Shown: positions 43,641-54,640, numbered from the stretch's first letter. The stretch is DNA of 64,000 nucleotides from Medicago truncatula (GCF_003473485.1 NC_053046.1:30891332-30955331); one strand, 5' to 3'. The notes: a model not told the origin generated them from the letters alone. Program-made: numbers and translations.

Positions 43641-44216
43641 CACAGTTATTCCTAAAGTATTGACTGTATAGTGATTGAAGATGATTTGTATCGTACTAAA
43701 TAAATTACTTGTGTCTTGTATGCTTAGTTTGTTGTCTTCCGTTTTAAGTTATTTGTGTGTCGCGTGTTTAATTTGTTGTCTTGCATTTTAAGTTATTTGT
43801 GTGTCGCATTTTAAGTTAAGAAAATAAAAATAAATTATTTTACAAAATTTTGTTTTTCCAAAAAAAATTAAAAAATTAATAGTTAATTGTATTATTTTAA
43901 TTTAATTATAATTGATAATTTTAGGTAATTATAAAAACAAAAATATAAAATTAAATAAGAATAAGAAATAAAAAGTGGTGGGGTAGGGTGTTGAATGAAA
44001 AAACCATTGGAGAGGTAAAAATTGAATGGGTGTTGAATTATGAGAAAGAAAATGATGTGGAGTGTTGGGAATTGAAAAAGTGGGTGTTGAAGGGTATTGA
44101 AATTTTTTTGCCATTGTACATGCTCTTAGAATAGCCCCTCTCTGAAATACTTTTCATGAATTTCACTACATTCATCACAGAGTAGGTATTCCCAAAGTTT
44201 AAAATCCTACTCTTTA

Positions 44217-44498
44217 CTCCCTCTATCCCAAATTGTAAGACGTTTTGGGCATTTTCACATATATTAAGAAATGTAATTAATATTATGTGGAAATGAGATA
44301 TTATGAGTTGTTTTACAAAATTGTCCTCAATAAATGATAAGGGAAAGATAAATGAAGGAATTGAAAAAAGAGAAAGTAATAAATAGTTAAGGATATAATA
44401 TGAAAAGTAACATTAATTTTTCATTGGTATTGTAAAACGACATATAATTTGGGACAAATATTTTTTCTAAAGTGACATACAATTTGGGACGGAGGGAG
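44217..44498. mobile_element. Stowaway-type MITE, 282 bp
   Basis: Ends read ctccctctatcccaaattgt and, inverted, ctccctccgtcccaaattgt. Both sides carry a TA dinucleotide (44215-44216 and 44499-44500), as expected for Tc1/mariner MITEs. Located just before the last GH3 relic piece. Confidence 0.88.
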
Positions 44499-44520
44499 TA
44501 TAATTTATAAACGCTATCAA

Positions 44521-44752
44521 TGTTGGAACAAAGTCTTTTTGAAAAGACAGAAGCTCTTGTTGCAGCATGGTTGCCTGGTAGTGAAGGAAAGGGAATCACA
44601 GATGTATTCTTTGGGGATCATGACTTCAAGGGTAAACTACCAATGACTTGGTTTAGAAGAATTGAACAGCTTGATGAACCTAGCGAGGGAGTGAATTCAT
44701 GATGTGATGACCCCTTATTCCCTCTTGGTTATGGGCTAGCTTGTAATAAGTA
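44521..44752 (+). pseudogene. GH3 exon 9 C-terminal relic
   Basis: Very close to the end of exon 9 of the intact gene ([20 protein letters not shown], then [20 protein letters not shown]). A 3-bp insertion after gaattcatg (about 44700) introduces an in-frame TGA. About 100 codons between this piece and the exon 9 start at 40489 are absent. Confidence 0.9.
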
Positions 44753-45699
44753 GAACTCACATGATTTAAGTACTTTGGTTACCAAATATTTGCTTAAGGA
44801 TTCAATGTAAGGAGATTGCGAACAATCGATGCATGTATGTGAACAATCCAGCCTATAACCATGGTCCATGTATGGTACATTTGCTTTCATGAAGTTTGGT
44901 CAATTGATAAAGTTGGTGATGATGTGGTCTGAAGTCGATCTTTTCTCCGAAAAATGGAAGTCTATCTCAATATGCTTTAATTATCATCTCGTTGAAAAAC
45001 TAGATTTGAGGAAACATGTACTGCGGCTTGATTATCACATATTAAAATATCATTGATCTTGCTTCTTTAAATTGAATCTCTTTGACCAACTGCTTCAACT
45101 AAATGAGCTCACATGTTACTAATGATATTTTAATATGCGACTAATACCTCAAAATAGTCCTTGAATTTTGAAAAATCGGCCAATTTCGTCCCTGAATTTT
45201 TCGAAATATCAAATTAGTCTCTGAATTTACAAAATGTCAATCAAATTAGTCCCTCCGTTAATTTGGTCCGTTAACGGAGGTGACGTGTCACGTTAACCTC
45301 TGACAAAGCTTACCACGTCAGATGACACGCAAGCAGGGACCAAACTGATTGATTTACACAAAATTTTGAAGGACGAAATTGATGGATTTACACAAAATTC
45401 CAAGGACCAAATTGATGGATTTTCAGAAAATTGGCAACGGCTCTTTTCCTTCTTTGTGAGTAACAGCTCTTTCTCCACTTCCTCATTAAGGACTATTTCT
45501 TCCTCAAATATATAAATTTGGAACCCTAATGTTATAATTCCTTACATAGAGTTCAAAATCCCCAAAATTTCTTCCATAAATTGATGTAAAATTTCTTCCC
45601 CAAAAACATATCGGTAGATTCAGTGTTTGGAATCATTTCATAACATACTGTATTGGTTCGAAATTTCTTCCCCACTTGTAGATTCAGTGTTTAGAATTG

Positions 45700-45900
45700 A
45701 TGGGCGGTGCGCGGATGGGCAAAAACAACTACAACAACCGGTATTCATCTTCAAGCTCTATGTACAATGATGATGTGAGAGAGTTTCAATGTTGGTGTCC
45801 TAGAATTTGTGTTGTAAGAAGAGCAAACACTGTCAATAACCCAGGAAGGCCTTTCTATGCTTGCCCTCTGCATAAGTTTTGTTTAACAAAGGTTATTTGA
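45700..45900 (+). CDS. GRF-type zinc-finger protein, short, inside a MULE
   Basis: A 66-aa frame. After a Ser/Tyr-rich start, the sequence CWCPRICVVRRANTVNNPGR continues PFYACPLHK, the GRF zinc-finger pattern (C-x-C, then NPGR-x-F-x-x-C). The last zinc ligand and the F-x-W part are missing; the frame ends after FCLTKVI, so it is probably truncated by a frameshift or deletion. GRF proteins bind single-stranded nucleic acid in known cases. It lies within the MULE, so it is element cargo or part of the element's own gene set. Expression unknown. Confidence 0.6.
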   Translation: MGGARMGKNNYNNRYSSSSSMYNDDVREFQCWCPRICVVRRANTVNNPGRPFYACPLHKFCLTKVI

Positions 45901-46012
45901 TGTCAAAAAAAATCAATCACATTGGTCCTTGAATTACAATCATATCCATCATTTTGATCCTCAAATTAATGAAAATACCATCAAATTGGTCCTTGAATTA
46001 TCATAACAGAGA

Positions 46013-46186
46013 TCAATGTGATCCTCTGCAACGTTTCGCCATCTTCTCAATGTCCCACAAGCATAACTGATCAACATCCATTTTCTCCCAAACACAAAAC
46101 TCACCATCGACGTATTGCAGCCTCCGGTACTCATCTCGCTCTAAACAACCACCGTGATGCAAAATTACCGTAATAGAGTCTTCCAT
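46013..46186 (-). pseudogene. MULE transposase N-terminal (PB1-like) fragment
   Basis: Reads MEDSITVILHHGG then LQYVDGEFCVWEKMDVDQLC, matching the PB1-like domain that opens many plant MULE transposases. It stops after 57 codons, with no MULE transposase or SWIM domain, so it is the surviving 5' end of an internally deleted element. Confidence 0.65.
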
Positions 46187-46916
46187 CCTGCGAATTATGC
46201 TAACATCGTCAAAATCAAAAGCAAAACAACATAAAAAATGCAAATCAGACTTCAATACGAACCTCAACAAACCCTTTTTATAATTTGTTTAAATCAGGAC
46301 GTGATTTCGTTCAAAAACGCAATCAAACACACAACAATCACAAACAAACAACAACGAAACATGATATGAAGTTAAAAGTTGAAAAATAATGCTTAAAATT
46401 AAAACCAAATATCACAAAAAAAAACGGACACAAAACAGGGACAAACGAATAAGAGTGAATGGAAAACAAAGTTTAATGGCTATACCTTGACAAACCACAA
46501 AATCTGACTTCAAAACCGAATCTTTTCCAAGGATGATCGCCGATGATGATGATGATTTTGGTGAAGTGAAGAGGGTGACAGTTTAGGCGGGAAGGTGAAA
46601 GGTTAGGGACTTGTTTGATGCTTCTGAGTGAAAATGTGAGGATGAAAGTGAATGGTAATAGAGGGGTATAATTGGAAACACAGGAAAAAAGAGACTGAAA
46701 TGTTAAATATCGAATTTTGACAATTTCCATCAGTTTAGTCCTTGTACACGTGGCTGACACATCATCACTATTAACGGACATTTTGGACGGAGGGACTGAT
46801 TTGATGGACGTCTGCAAAATTCAGGGACTAATTTGATATTTCGAAAAATTCAGGGACGAAATTGGCCGATTTTTCAAAATTCAATGACTATTTTGAGGTA
46901 TTAGTCTTTAATATGC

Positions 46917-47180
46917 TGAGCTTATATTATGCCCCAATATTTAATCTTTTAACTACATTTTGCTTCTTACTCTCCCAATAATCAAGTTTGCTTCAACAAA
47001 TACATAGAAGTGGATTGTGTATCAATGGATGGGTCTACCGAATCAGCACATTGGCCCCCTAAATATTATGATTGTGCGATTTCTACCCCATCATTTTTTG
47101 AGCGATTTTAACCCGTTATATTACCCGTTTGTGATTTGATAATCCTTTCCATTTTACTTCAAATTATTATATAATTTAAT
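46917..47180. other. Remainder of duplicated GH3 3' flank, then AT-rich DNA
   Basis: The first ~60 bases continue the flank copied from the intact GH3 locus (cf. 39130-39185). No gene. Confidence 0.55.
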
Positions 47181-47184
47181 TTAT

Positions 47185-47347
47185 TGATATGGAACTCAAA
47201 TCTCGTAGTCAGAGTTACTTTTCTTAAAAATTAAAAAGAAATTGTTAGGCCGGATGCCATGACCGGGGTTCGAACCCCGTACCTCCACTTATGTGTGTGA
47301 GTTTATAATGGCTTTGCTATTTCGTCTATCTACAAAAAAAAAAAAAA
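47185..47347 (+). mobile_element. tRNA-derived SINE
   Basis: Contains a B-box core (ccggggttcgaaccccg) in a tRNA-like context and ends with atttcgtctatctac plus a poly-A tail of about 14. The tail wording recurs at 54730-54755, which defines a family. Confidence 0.6.
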
Positions 47348-47869
47348 TGCTCAAAGTACAATTACGAGCGAATAAAATCCCTAATCTAACATTTTGTTTG
47401 GGGTTTTAAATCACTAATTTTTTAAAAAGAAAACCACACTAATTATGAAAATTGAGTGTCACGTCAAGAAATAATGTAACCTTAGCTTAAATTTGATGAA
47501 ATTACCAAATCACAAGGGAAAATTATAAGGGTTAACATCTCTAAAAAATAAACACAACATAATCACGTTACTAGAAAGATTTTAGTGTAATTAAACCTCG
47601 GATAAAAACATTTTTTATTTTTATTTTTTTTGTTACAAAGCTAAAATAATATTTTTTATTTCGATAGAAAGATAAAAATATTTTTCATTCTAAAATATTT
47701 TCCCTAAAGAAAAAAGAGAAAAATATATTTTTTACTAAAAGAAAATTTGACTGTAAATTTCAGAATTGATCTAAAGCCAAACACAAAAACTGGAAATTTA
47801 TCTACATAGTTCTCCCCAAAATACAAAACCCTTTGAAAACTTTGATATTCACCAAATTTCCTTGTAGTA
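47348..47869. other. AT-rich upstream region of the Josephin-like gene
   Basis: No gene or clear element; homopolymer A/T runs near 47615-47730. Confidence 0.5.
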
Positions 47870-47911
47870 GTGAATGTACATCAAATTTCAAGCAACACAA
47901 TCCAACCAACA

Positions 47912-48765
47912 ATGTCAACTGAGAAATCCCATGTTTATCACGAAAGACAAAGATTACAGTTCTGTCTCATACACACTCTCAACTCTCTCTTTCAGGTTCT
48001 TCTTCATACCCTTCTCAATTTATCTCTTAATGTTCACAATTCAACCATTGATTCTTCAATTCAACGCTTACCCATCACTTAAATTCCATTTATATCATGT
48101 TTTTGATATTAAAGTTTTAATCTTTTTTAGTAATTTGATTGAATTATGCATCTTTCTGATGTTGGGTCTGTTTGGTTTCTCTTCAATCAGCAAAACGATG
48201 CTTTTGATACTAAATTTCTAATCTTTTATAGTAATTTCATTGAATTATGCCACTTTCTGATATTGGGTCTGTTTGAATTCTATTGATTCAGCAAAAAGAT
48301 GCTTTTACTCGAGCAAATTTGAATGCAATTTCTGAAAAACTAGCACTTGATGAATCCTTCAACAATGAATCATCATGGACGCCATTATCTATCTTTTTCA
48401 AGCCTCATCATAACGCATTGACCGGAAACTATGACATAAATGTTCTAACAGCTGCTTTGGAAGAGAAAGGAAAGAGTGTAGTTTGGCACGATCGACGAAA
48501 GGGAGGATCTTCAGTTGATCTTGATGCATCAGAAGATGTTTTGATGGGGGTTGTGATCAATATTGCAGTGAAAAGGTTTGCTGGGATTTGGAAAAGTAGA
48601 CATTGGATTGCTTTGAGGAAGATTGATGGTGTTTGGTATAACTTGGATAGTGACCTTTCTGCCCCGAAAAGTTTTCGTGATACTGATGAAGTAAGAGAGT
48701 TCTTGGATTCTAGCATAGTTCGTGGTGGTGAGGTTTTGCTTGTGATGAATCAGAAACAGTCTTGA
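47912..48765 (+). CDS. Josephin-like deubiquitinase-type protein, 185 aa
   Basis: Two exons: 47912-47995 and 48292-48765. The Josephin domain fills the protein. It opens YHERQRLQFCLIHTLNSL, with catalytic Cys18 in the expected place. The His appears in SRHWIALR (His132), followed by WYNLDSDL supplying Asn145 or Asp147. Josephin enzymes are cysteine proteases that cut ubiquitin chains (ataxin-3 / JOSD family); the short plant form is known as Josephin-like protein. All catalytic residues are present. The intron's 3' end is tandemly duplicated, leaving a decoy acceptor at 48190 (ttcaatcag|caaaacgatgc) which would lead to a stop. Single-step ligase partners or substrates cannot be seen. Confidence 0.92.
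48085..48305. repeat. Tandem duplication (~101 bp) spanning intron end and exon 2 start
   Basis: The block with gtaatttgattgaattatgc ... ttgggtctgttt ... cagcaaaacgatgcttttga is repeated 101 bases later with minor changes, ending at the real acceptor (48291) and exon start. Confidence 0.88.
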
Positions 48766-50440
48766 AGTTTTTCGGTAAATGTTTGTAAACTTAACTCTAT
48801 TTTCTCAACATTTGGGTCAAATTTGATGGTTGTCACATGTATAGTACAAGATAGATAGCATTTCAATGGAGAATGTTATTGAATGCTAATGAATTCTCAA
48901 TGTATGTGATGTTGTTTTGCAAATTTGGAAATGGACTTGTAAGATTTTCTTTCTTCAACTGCTGTAATTGCAAATTTGCTACCTGTACAATTATTAACAA
49001 GGGAAAGAGTTGCATTAGATTTAGAAAGATACTATCATGGGATCTGAAATTGTACAGGTAAAATTCATTGTACTGTCTGTGAATGAAAGATGTCTTACAT
49101 TTTAAATTAGGGGGCAGATCTCCCTGTTGAGTTGTAAGAATGCCTTCATTTGAAAGTCATTTAAACTGCAGAGATTAGAGTAGATGAGTGAAGATCCTGA
49201 TAAAGGGTTTATGATATCATAGGTTTTAGGGTGTGGAACCAACTGTGTGCTATTTTCAGTGTAGGGACATGCTTCATATATAGAACAAGAAGATCCTACG
49301 ATGAATTGGCTACATTTACAGTTACAAATCATAGAATACTTTCCAGGTTTTGCCATATTGAGAGTCTTAAACTAGATGAAATATGCTCTGAAAATGTGTT
49401 TTAAATAGGAGACATCCCTCACCTTACGGATCCACTTTGTGAAGTTGAGTTAGGTTCAACCCAAATTTTATGTACTATTGTTTCTCCTCCCTCGCCCAAA
49501 AACTCCACGAATAACAGCCATCTTTATAGCAAATAGCCCTTGAGACAAGTAGAGAACAGAAAATTCACCATCTATGAATATTAAAAGAATGCTAACAAGT
49601 AACAACAAATTCTTTTTAACACACTCTTCAATCCGCTCTTTATGAGTGATTCATTTAAAAAATACCTTGCAGATTAATCACCTTTTGTAAAGTATGCTGA
49701 TTTACTGAAAAAAACAGACTGGTGATGAAGTGTGTTCCAAAGGAAATGTTGGTACCATTACTACTAAAAATGATAATGTTTAATTTCCTAATCTTCCAAA
49801 TAAAGTAATGCTTTCATATTATAAACAGCTGTTGATATATAAATATAGTGTTCTAATTATCTATCACCTTGCTTTTCTATTGTTTGCTCGAGTTATTAAA
49901 TAAGGGTCATGCTAACTTGTGCCTTTAGGGCAACATCTAAGTGGAGAAAATCACAGCCCTGGCTTTTTATTTTGGCATGTGGTCCTCAAATTTGGTAATA
50001 ATGTTCTGACACAGAATAATCCTTATAAGCTGCATACAAAAAAAATACTGTTGCAGCAGGTTCTTCATAAGGAATTCCAATGTGTTACTATAATTTCAAT
50101 AGCATTTCCTTATTAGTATCAAATTTTATGGTTGTAAACTAAACTTTCTATTTTCCCATTATTTGGGTCAAATTTTATGCTTTGCTCATGTATAGTACAA
50201 GATTGATAGCATTTCAATGGACAGTGCTAATTGCTAATGAATTTATCCGTGGGGCTCTGATTATTGTATGTGATATTGTTTTGTGTAGAATAGTTAAATA
50301 GTTGCTTCTTGAAGAAGTTTACTGTATATAGTATGTGTTACGTAATGAACTTATGAATTGCATGCTTCAATGTGTGCTTGAATTTGTCATGCACCTTTGA
50401 ACCTATAATTTGTTTCTTAGTGGAGTTAGAAGTGAGTGTA
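48766..50440. other. Intergenic with duplicated Josephin-like 3' flank
   Basis: Bases 48780-48935 and 50125-50285 share atagtacaagatwgatagca and ttatttgggtcaaatttta-like phrases, so the gene's 3' flank was copied downstream without coding sequence. A dispersed legume repeat-like phrase (cttacggatccactttgtga) lies near 49420. No gene. Confidence 0.6.
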
Positions 50441-50454
50441 TATAATGGTTAAGG

Positions 50455-50640
50455 TCAAGGTTCTAAATTTCGGTTGCAACCTTTGCGGAGGTTATGGTTA
50501 CGTCGCACTTGAAAGTTGAAATTACAGGCAAATATGGCGGATGTGGTCGACATGCGGTTCTGAAGGCTTCCAAAGCCTTTACACTGCAGTTGCCATTACA
50601 GTTGCGGACTACAATTTAAAATCATGGATCCAACGCTGTA
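50455..50640. repeat. Dispersed repeat of ttgcgg / ccgcaa style
   Basis: A GC-rich patch with imperfect inverted wording (ttcggttgcaacctttgcgg and agttgcggactacaatttaa) in AT-rich surroundings; similar style to 9190-9360. Looks like a small non-autonomous DNA element, but ends and target duplication were not resolved. Confidence 0.35.
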
Positions 50641-51366
50641 TTTATAAAGAATAAGTTAGAGAAAAATCAAGAAAACTTTTAAAATAACACAACATAGCAT
50701 GTCACGATTTCTTAAAAAGGAATAAGGAAGAGATTTTTGATCTACTAACAATGAAGATTATGAAAAGGATGAATACGAAGAGAGGTAGGATAAATAACAC
50801 AATGAATCTTGGTGGTCCTCTCTTGTCTCCCTCTAGTTCTCTCTATGTTGTAAAAAGTGAAGTGACATGAAATTGAGTTCTTCTTGCTTCGGTTCTTCTA
50901 CTATTAGTTGATGTTTAATTGTTATTCTGTCGTATTTTATTTTTATAATATATAGGAAATAAAAAACAAAAATTGTGTTAATGTGTAAGAAATAATTGTT
51001 ACAATATAAGTATGAATAATTTTAACCCATAATTGAATAAAATTATAATAGTAGAAGAACAATTTTTTATACATACAATTGGTATCAATCACTTTTATAG
51101 AATAAAAATATGTTAATGTCAATCTATAATTACGTATTTTCATACAAGAAATAGAATAAAATATCAATCACACATATAAGAATTTCTCCCCTCATTTAAA
51201 TCAAACCATAAAATAGTCAAAATTACGAGATTAAAATATTTATATATATCGAAGAAGAGAATTATCGGGTCATACAAATAGCAAATTTTATTTTTTGTCT
51301 CATTTTGGTAAATTTTATATATTACATAAATATCCTTTCAAAAAAATATATATATATTACATACAT
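50641..51366. other. AT-rich intergenic DNA
   Basis: No gene seen. Confidence 0.5.
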
Positions 51367-51512
51367 ATTGTTATGGTTTTCGAATTGGTGTAAAAAATAT
51401 TATTTCTAGATGCTTTATATATTGTTATGGTTTTCAAGTTGGTGTAAAAAATATTATTTCTAGATATTCTATTCTATATATTGTTATTGTTTTCGAGTTG
51501 GTATAAAATATA
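51367..51512. repeat. ~55-bp tandem repeat, third unit split by a MITE
   Basis: Units begin attgttatggttttcgaatt at 51367, 51419 and 51479. The third unit is interrupted at 51512 and resumes after the MITE (attatttttagatgcttta, 52196-52214). Confidence 0.88.
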
Positions 51513-52187
51513 GGCTTAAATATGATTTTCGTCTCTGTAATTTGAACCCTTTTTTATTTTCGTCCTTGTAAGAAAAACATCCCTGTAAAATTTTTTTTGT
51601 TTGAAAAAGGTCCCTGGCCCCACTAAAACGTTGAAGTGGCATGGTTTTTGCCACGTGGCGCTGACGTGGCATGCCACATAATATTAAATTTAAAAAATAA
51701 TTTTTAAATTCTAAAAATTGTTTTTAAAATATTAAAGTTATTTTCTGAAATTATTTTTATCATATAATTTTCAATTTTTTTTTTTAAATTATAAAATCTG
51801 AAAATTCTGAAAAAAAAAAATGAAACGATTTTTTAAATTTTTTTTTAAAATATGATGAAAAAAAAAATTAATGGTCGAAAATTTAATTTGAAAAGTTTTT
51901 TTTTAATGATTTTTGAATTTATTTTCATATTTTTTAATTTAAAAAAATAATTTTTAAAACTTTAAAAATAATTTTAATTTTTTAATTACCTGGACTACCA
52001 CGTGGCAGAAGTTGCACAGTCAGCAACTGCCACATGGCAAAACCCATGCCATATCATCAAAAATGTGGGGCCAGGGACATTTTTCAAACAAAAAAGTTTT
52101 TACAGGGATGTTTTTCAAACATTTTTTTTTACAGGGACGAAAATCAAAACGGACCCAAATTACAAGGATGAAAATCATATTTAAACC
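51513..52187. mobile_element. MULE-type MITE, 675 bp, 9-bp target duplication
   Basis: The left end ggcttaaatatgattttcgt and inverted right end ggtttaaatatgattttcat start terminal repeats that continue for roughly 150 bases. Flanks are taaaatata (51504-51512 and 52188-52196). The interior is AT-rich with no coding capacity. Confidence 0.9.
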
Positions 52188-52266
52188 TAAAATATATTAT
52201 TTTTAGATGCTTTACCTAAAACATTAATCTAGAATCGTGATGATTCTGCATAAAGATTGAAAAATA

Positions 52267-52524
52267 CTCCCTCCGTCCCTAAATAAATGACCTAGTTGAC
52301 TCTGACACACATATCAATGCATATGTTTTATCTTTGATATCTTCAATTCTCTACTAAAAAAAATTATAAAAATTTAATATTTTAAAAATACTCATCGAGA
52401 CGAATCCAACAACATCTTACATGATATTATTTATCTTTGTGAATTAGTATAAAAGTATAGTCAAAGTATGTCAAGTCAATTATGTATATTGTCAACTGGG
52501 TCATTTATTTAGGGACGGAGGGAG
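52267..52524. mobile_element. Stowaway-type MITE, 258 bp
   Basis: Ends ctccctccgtccctaaataa and, inverted, the same phrase, both flanked by TA (52265-52266, 52525-52526). Internal inverted pairing continues past gacctagttgac / gtcaactgggtc. Confidence 0.9.
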
Positions 52525-52777
52525 TATGTTTTATGAAAATAACCAAGTTTTTAGACGTGTGTTTTTGTCCTAGGTCATCCAAAAATAGAAAATCGTTGCA
52601 CGGAACGAAGTTGACAAAGACAATGATGAACAAAACAAATTTTAGAATGTTGATTATCTCGAGAAGAGTATTATATGAATTATGTCACATTTACATAACA
52701 CCACCATTTTTATTATCAATGACCGGTCTCCCTAACCGTCACCTCCTTCTCCACCAACGTAAAAGTCTATAACATTT

Positions 52778-53358
52778 TCACGACCGCCCCTTATCAATAT
52801 CAGTCCCCTTTCCATCATCAGGGGGTTCTATGTCGGTTGCACCACCACCTTTTCCGTAGCTGGAAATAGGTTTGACATATCCAGCACCACCCCATGTTCT
52901 ACCGCCGCCAACCTTTCCACCACCGCCGCCTTTTCCACCACCATTCCACCATTCACTACTACCCCAAGCTGTGCCTTTCCACCAAAAATAACTATTGTAT
53001 CCCATTCCTTTTATGCCTCCTAATCCACATCCAAACCAACCATTCCCCATCCCCCTGTCGTTGGCTTTCCAAGTTGCACCTCTGTTTGACCAATATGTAT
53101 AGCAATCTACCCCAATGTCCGTCTTTGATTTTTTTGTTTTCTCAACTGCAAATAAACAATTTCCTTCAAAAAAAAAAAAAAAAAAAACTGCAAATAAACA
53201 ATTTTTAGCTAGATATAAACAAAAGAAGAAAAATTTGTGCATAAATAGCTACTATTTAAATGTATACTTTTTTTCACAACTTCATAAGACTCGGTTTTTA
53301 CAACAAAGATAAGAAGAAGTGCATAAAAGCACAAGAAGTTAAATTGATTGGTTTTCAT
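52778..53358 (-). CDS. Small secreted Gly/Trp-rich protein, 152 aa
   Basis: Two exons: 53358-53268 and 53145-52778. Exon 1 encodes a clear signal peptide (MKTNQFNFLCFYALLLIFVV then KTES). The mature part has DCYTYWSNRGATWKAND, a Trp-rich segment (FWWKGTAWGSSEWW), a glycine run (NGGGKGGGGGKVGGG) and a Asp/Lys tail. Family not recognised; the composition resembles cell-wall glycine-rich proteins. There is a duplicated acceptor: gtttatttgcag occurs at the real site and again ~40 bases upstream before a poly-T run. Compared with the decayed copy at 58320-58660, the C-terminal end appears to carry a 2-base deletion, so KGRS-stop may be a shortened tail. Expression unknown. Confidence 0.6.
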
Positions 53359-53699
53359 ACTTCCAATAAGTAAGAGTTTCTTGTGAAATATGTATACAAT
53401 CAGTCTGTATTTATAATTATCATTCGACATGATAAATGTAAGAAGAATAAAAAAACATTACCACATGAAATAATAAAATAAAGAAATTTTTTTCTATCAT
53501 ATGCAAATTTACACGTGTTAATAAATTTAAAATAATAAATTTGTTTTGAATCTCATGCCATTTACATTAAATATACAAATTTTTAATAATTGATTGTTAT
53601 TTTTCAATAAAAAAATTGTTAATTTTAGTTTATTTAGCATGTGCAATATTGCACATGCTAGACAAACCAAATACAAAATAATATATTTGTACAACATAA

Positions 53700-54140
53700 A
53701 ATATAAAATTTGACTAGCTGATTGCGAGGGTAATGATTCGTCAATGCCTGTTGAGTCATTTAAGGGTTAACATTTGGGCATATTTTTTTAAGCCAATGTA
53801 ATTTTTTTTTTTAAAGCTATGACAACTAACAAGTGACTAAGATGTTTGTTAATATCAAAGTCATAATTCTCAATATATTATACAAGGAAAAAAAGATATT
53901 ATGTATTGCTCAACAAAAAATTATAAAAAATTATGTTTTGGCTAGTTTTTTTTTTTCATGAAGTAATATTGTTTGGCTAGATGATTGTGAGGATAATGGG
54001 GTCATCTACATGTATTGAACCATTCAAAAGTTAAATTTGAGCATATTTATCAATCACGACAAGCATGTTTTCATAACTACAACAACTAGCAAGTGACTAA
54101 GATGTTTGAACGTTTCCTAAATTAAAATCAAAATTTTCAT
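53700..54140. repeat. Duplicated ~190-bp block upstream of the Gly-rich gene
   Basis: Blocks 53710-53900 and 53970-54140 share tagctgattgcgag-like starts and caagtgactaagatgtttg ends. A third copy lies at 60015-60215. Possibly upstream regulatory DNA copied with the gene. Confidence 0.7.
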
Positions 54141-54640
54141 TTTTTTTATAGAAAATGATAATCAATGTCAAGAACAAATTGTTCTTCGTAGCCAAAATGG
54201 ACGGGGAAGAGAACTGTGGCAGAGGTGAGTCTTGTTCGAAGGAGGCGACAATGTTTAAGGGATTTGGGTTGAGTTATTTATTTATTTTTTGGAGGTGAGA
54301 GGTTTGTAGAGATGGTTGGGTGAATAGTGGATTGATCATGTTATTAATGAGTGGTGTTATATAGCATGACACAATCTCCCACACGAAAACGCACGACAAG
54401 CTCATCAACACATGATTTTTTATGTAAATGGTTGGTATCTTATAATGTTTAAAATAAATGATAAACCATGATAAATGGGGAGGGAGTGGATTGATCATGT
54501 TATTAGATGTAATATTGGGTTGCAAAAATAAATAACTAATTAGTTAAGTTAGAATAGTTAGGTATTCACATTAGCACATTGAGTGAATAAATGGGGAGGG
54601 AGTGGTTTGTTTACAAGTCCCATCTCAAAAGGTAAATGTT
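54141..54640. other. Intergenic, no gene seen
   Basis: The phrase gtggattgatcatgttatta occurs twice (54330 and 54487). Open frames here are short and unsupported. Confidence 0.5.

Larger units (their letters stand above)
40757..44125 (+). mobile_element. Defective PIF/Harbinger element, ~3.37 kb
   Basis: The left end reads gaccaagtgcaatggca and the reverse complement of the right end reads gagcatgtacaatggca, terminal repeats of Tourist/PIF type. Flanking triplets are TAA (40754-40756) and TTA (44126-44128), a two-of-three match to the 3-bp TWA duplication of this superfamily. It carries both standard genes, a Myb/SANT-like ORF1 and a DDE transposase ORF2, both broken. It lies inside the exon 9 interval of the GH3 relic. 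Confidence 0.85.
45139..46906. mobile_element. Non-autonomous MULE, 1768 bp, ~150-bp TIRs, 10-bp target duplication
   Basis: The left end gactaatacctcaaaatagt and the inverted right end gactaatacctcaaaatagt are identical, and similarity continues for about 150 bases. Flanks are tttaatatgc on both sides (45129-45138 and 46907-46916). The paralogous flank at 39110-39180 lacks the insert, so the boundaries are supported independently. It contains a GRF zinc-finger ORF (plus) and the N-terminus of a MULE transposase (minus). Confidence 0.93.

Noticed and set aside
47255-47300. tRNA gene suggested by ggttcgaacccc
   Set aside because: Only a B-box-like core is present; no full cloverleaf, and the poly-A tail fits a SINE.
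48429-48716. Minus-strand ORF of 95 aa
   Set aside because: Antisense shadow of Josephin-like exon 2.
52894-53208. Plus-strand ORF of 104 aa
   Set aside because: Antisense to the Gly/Trp-rich coding exon and through homopolymer runs.
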